From: Daphnia pulex
Taxonomy: Eukaryota > Arthropoda > Branchiopoda > Diplostraca > Daphniidae
Direction of reading: 5' to 3'
DNA: 64,000 bases
Assembly (NCBI RefSeq): GCF_021134715.1
Contig: NC_060024.1
Span: forward strand, 11,470,001 to 11,534,000
Part shown: positions 62,156-64,000 of the stretch, piece after piece
Position numbering within the stretch: position 1 is the first letter of the stretch
Layout of the letters: each line of letters opens with the position of its first letter
Notes under the pieces: generated by a model
The model's database searches: none
The model's input: the letters and a program-made list of their open reading frames with translations, nothing else
Told to the model about the DNA's origin: nothing
Position numbers and translations under genes: made by a program

Positions 62156-62530
62156 TGAAAGCATTGTGACTAAAGGAAGTACAAATACTACAAAAGGTTA
62201 CAGGCGTCAAAAGCACTTTCTGTTTTTACCAGGTAAGTAGCACCCAATGAAATGAGTGTGTAAAAAACATGTCGAACAGCCCTATAGGGCCTATGAAATT
62301 GTTAGTCTTTCCTTACGTTGAAATATCTTCCTATGTTACCAATGTTCCTTGCATCAATAACAAAACAGTTTTCATTGGGGCCGTATAAATCTCGTCTTCC
62401 ATTCATTTTGTCATCATCCATGTCGATCGGTTTGACTGCTTTACGAGACCGTGATTTGTTTGTAGTTTTCTCGGTGTATTGACTCCGCAAACGACGAGTC
62501 TAGCAGACGACGCTGAGAGGAGCAAGGGAG
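62156..62530. other. Spacer downstream of the unrecognised right-edge gene
   Basis: 375 bp without a recognisable gene; probably 3' UTR of the minus-strand gene to its right. Confidence 0.4.
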
Positions 62531-62947
62531 TCAGTCTTGGCTAGCTAGCCTATTCATCACGTTGTGCTCTCGTCCCCTCCCGACTCGACTTAAGGTAATA
62601 CACTGTTTACCCCCATTACGCTGGTCTAAACACTCGGTCCGCGTTTTGTTTTGCTTCTTTTCTTGAACGCGAATTTTTCGACCCAGAAGAATCGGAAGGT
62701 TCACCCCAGTCTTCATCTGTTGAGACAAGTTTCAAAATGCAGATGTCGGTTTTTTTATGTACCATTTTATATTAGAATTTTCTTACCGCTACTAGATTGA
62801 GATTCAATTGGAAAAGTTCTGGGGTCGGTTCTTGATACCCTCCCATGTATGGCTGAACCCATGAATCCCGTTGATAAATAGTCCGACAAAAGTCACTCCA
62901 GGTGTAGAGTCTCTCGATGGCGGCCTTTTGCCTCGACACTGAAGCGG
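62531..62947 (-). CDS. Unrecognised gene, 3' exons
   Basis: An exon at 62947-62787, bounded by AACAG and GCG|GTAAGA, reads ERLYTWSDFCRTIYQRDSWV then PYMGGYQEPTPELFQLNLN, which looks like a genuine conserved segment rich in aromatic residues. It joins in phase to an exon starting at 62716 that reads on to a stop at 62531 (basic, low complexity). A different frame of that last exon gives an acidic, serine-rich tail (DEDWGEPSDSSGSKNSRSRK) that looks more protein-like but does not match the donor phase. I do not recognise the family. Confidence 0.45.
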
Positions 62948-63030
62948 CTGTTATGATGTGTATGTAAAGTATTAGTAAATGTACATATATAAAGTGTAGT
63001 AATGTATTATTTTTGTTGGAACGTGTTCGA

Positions 63031-63336
63031 TTAAAAGGGGTTATAAACAACTGGTTCTGAAACCGGTAATTTCACTTCATCGTATTCCTGATTCAATAAA
63101 AAATTTTGCTTGATGTACACATCACTTTGGTAGCTTTCACTTTCGTATCCTTCTTTTAAACCTTCTGTTAGTTCTATAAAGTTTAGATTCAAATTTAGAT
63201 TCAAATCAACGGCCGTTTTGTGTTTTGAGGACGCTGCCTCTGCTGCCGTAGCCTTTTCTAGCCTTTCGGAGAAATATGAGATGTTCCCTGGGAAATAACT
63301 CTGGCTAAAATCTGTAAGTCCAATAGTACCCTCCAT
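63031..63336 (-). CDS. Unrecognised gene, possible first exon
   Basis: An open frame from ATG at 63336 with mixed composition (SQSYFPGNISYFSERLEKAT, then a DLNLNLNLNF repeat and acidic stretches). It may be the first coding exon of the gene continued at 62947-62531, splicing out before its own stop at 63031; the exact donor is unclear. The N-L repeat also occurs in the downstream exon (FQLNLNLVA). Confidence 0.35.
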   Translation of the reverse strand: MEGTIGLTDFSQSYFPGNISYFSERLEKATAAEAASSKHKTAVDLNLNLNLNFIELTEGLKEGYESESYQSDVYIKQNFLLNQEYDEVKLPVSEPVVYNPF

Positions 63337-64000
63337 CCCCCTCGTATTTGTATCATTTCTTTTTCTCCTCCCTCATTCTTGTTCATCCCTCAGCTCATAA
63401 TTTTTGAAAAAAAATAAAATAACTCATTTTGAAGCAGAAAAAAAATAGATATCTCTTTTGCTTTCGTTTGTCAGTGGCGGGTAACACACACGAATCGCCG
63501 AGTAATAAACAGCAGCAGCAGCAGCGGAGGAGAGAGAGAGAGGGAAAAGAGGCCAAGACCGAGCGAACAGAGAATGAAAAAGTGAGCTAGACATGCCAGT
63601 GTCACACAGTGGCGGTAAACCACTTAAATTTAAGTCTTTAAGGAAGATAATAACACTAAAAAATTTCAGTGTCCTATTTTTCCCACTTAAACCTTATTTT
63701 ACCTACTTAACGCACTTTTTTCCCACTTAAAACTAACAATTTGTGTTACTTAAAACAGAAAGTGCTTAAACTTAAACAGAGCGGAATTCGGAAGCAAAAT
63801 TTGTTGTACTAAACAAAGACTAGGCCTACTTAAAAAAAAAGTGAAAATTTCTAATACAATATTTAGAAGTGTCCTTGCTCGAATGTGACAGTCGCCTGCC
63901 AACCGTATTTTACAGCGCTTACAGTAGAGTAGAGTCCCCGTAACAAGTGAATACAACTAAAAGTCGAGAGATATAAAGGTTGAGAACTTAACTTGTCGAT
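63337..64000. other. Upstream region with microsatellites and CACTTAA cluster
   Basis: Promoter side of the right-edge gene. It contains an AGC repeat (about 63511-63525) followed by a GA repeat (about 63530-63543), then a cluster of ACTTAA motifs at 63617-63833. No coding exon seen. Confidence 0.5.

Overview
The window is nuclear DNA of an arthropod, most likely a branchiopod crustacean of the Daphnia type. This is inferred from dense split genes with short GT-AG introns (often 55-100 bp), AT-rich spacers, arthropod-type promoter elements, and invertebrate versions of conserved animal genes. There are no bacterial operons, and I recognise no transposon. I rebuilt exon chains by following protein similarity across splice sites and checking reading phase.

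Layout, left to right: the 5' part of a THADA homologue (minus, runs off the left edge); two tandem, catalytically intact angiotensin-converting-enzyme genes (plus, 4171-10151); a gene-poor 3.6 kb stretch; a STAT5-type transcription factor (minus, 13809-18836) with two possible C-termini; an NNMT/PNMT/TEMT-family methyltransferase (plus, 21429-22977); a complete cubilin gene (minus, 23331-39634) with 8 EGF and 27 CUB domains; translin-associated factor X (plus, 41072-42085), tail to tail with a YLPM1 homologue (minus, 42209-45658); a probably GPI-anchored Xaa-Pro aminopeptidase (minus, 46346-49591); two inter-alpha-trypsin-inhibitor heavy-chain-like (ITIH-like) genes (minus, 50348-54054 and 56697-60214) flanking a divergent Rho-type GTPase (minus, 55163-56076); two intron-containing tRNA-His genes (minus); and an unrecognised gene near the right edge.

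Most neighbours are functionally unrelated. However, the ACE pair, the aminopeptidase and cubilin are all secreted or surface proteins of the kind found on absorptive epithelia (peptide trimming and endocytic uptake), and the ITIH-like proteins are secreted.

The most interesting observations are: (i) both ITIH-like genes end in a six-cysteine module that looks like an arthropod clip domain, an architecture I do not know from ITIH proteins; (ii) the STAT gene can switch between a short tail and an acidic transactivation-type tail by retaining or removing a GC-AG intron; (iii) the two ITIH-like genes share about 2.7 kb that is nearly identical even in introns, with abrupt ends; (iv) the GTPase between them lacks the switch II Gly-Gln; (v) a perfect 15-bp inverted repeat covers the methyltransferase stop codon.
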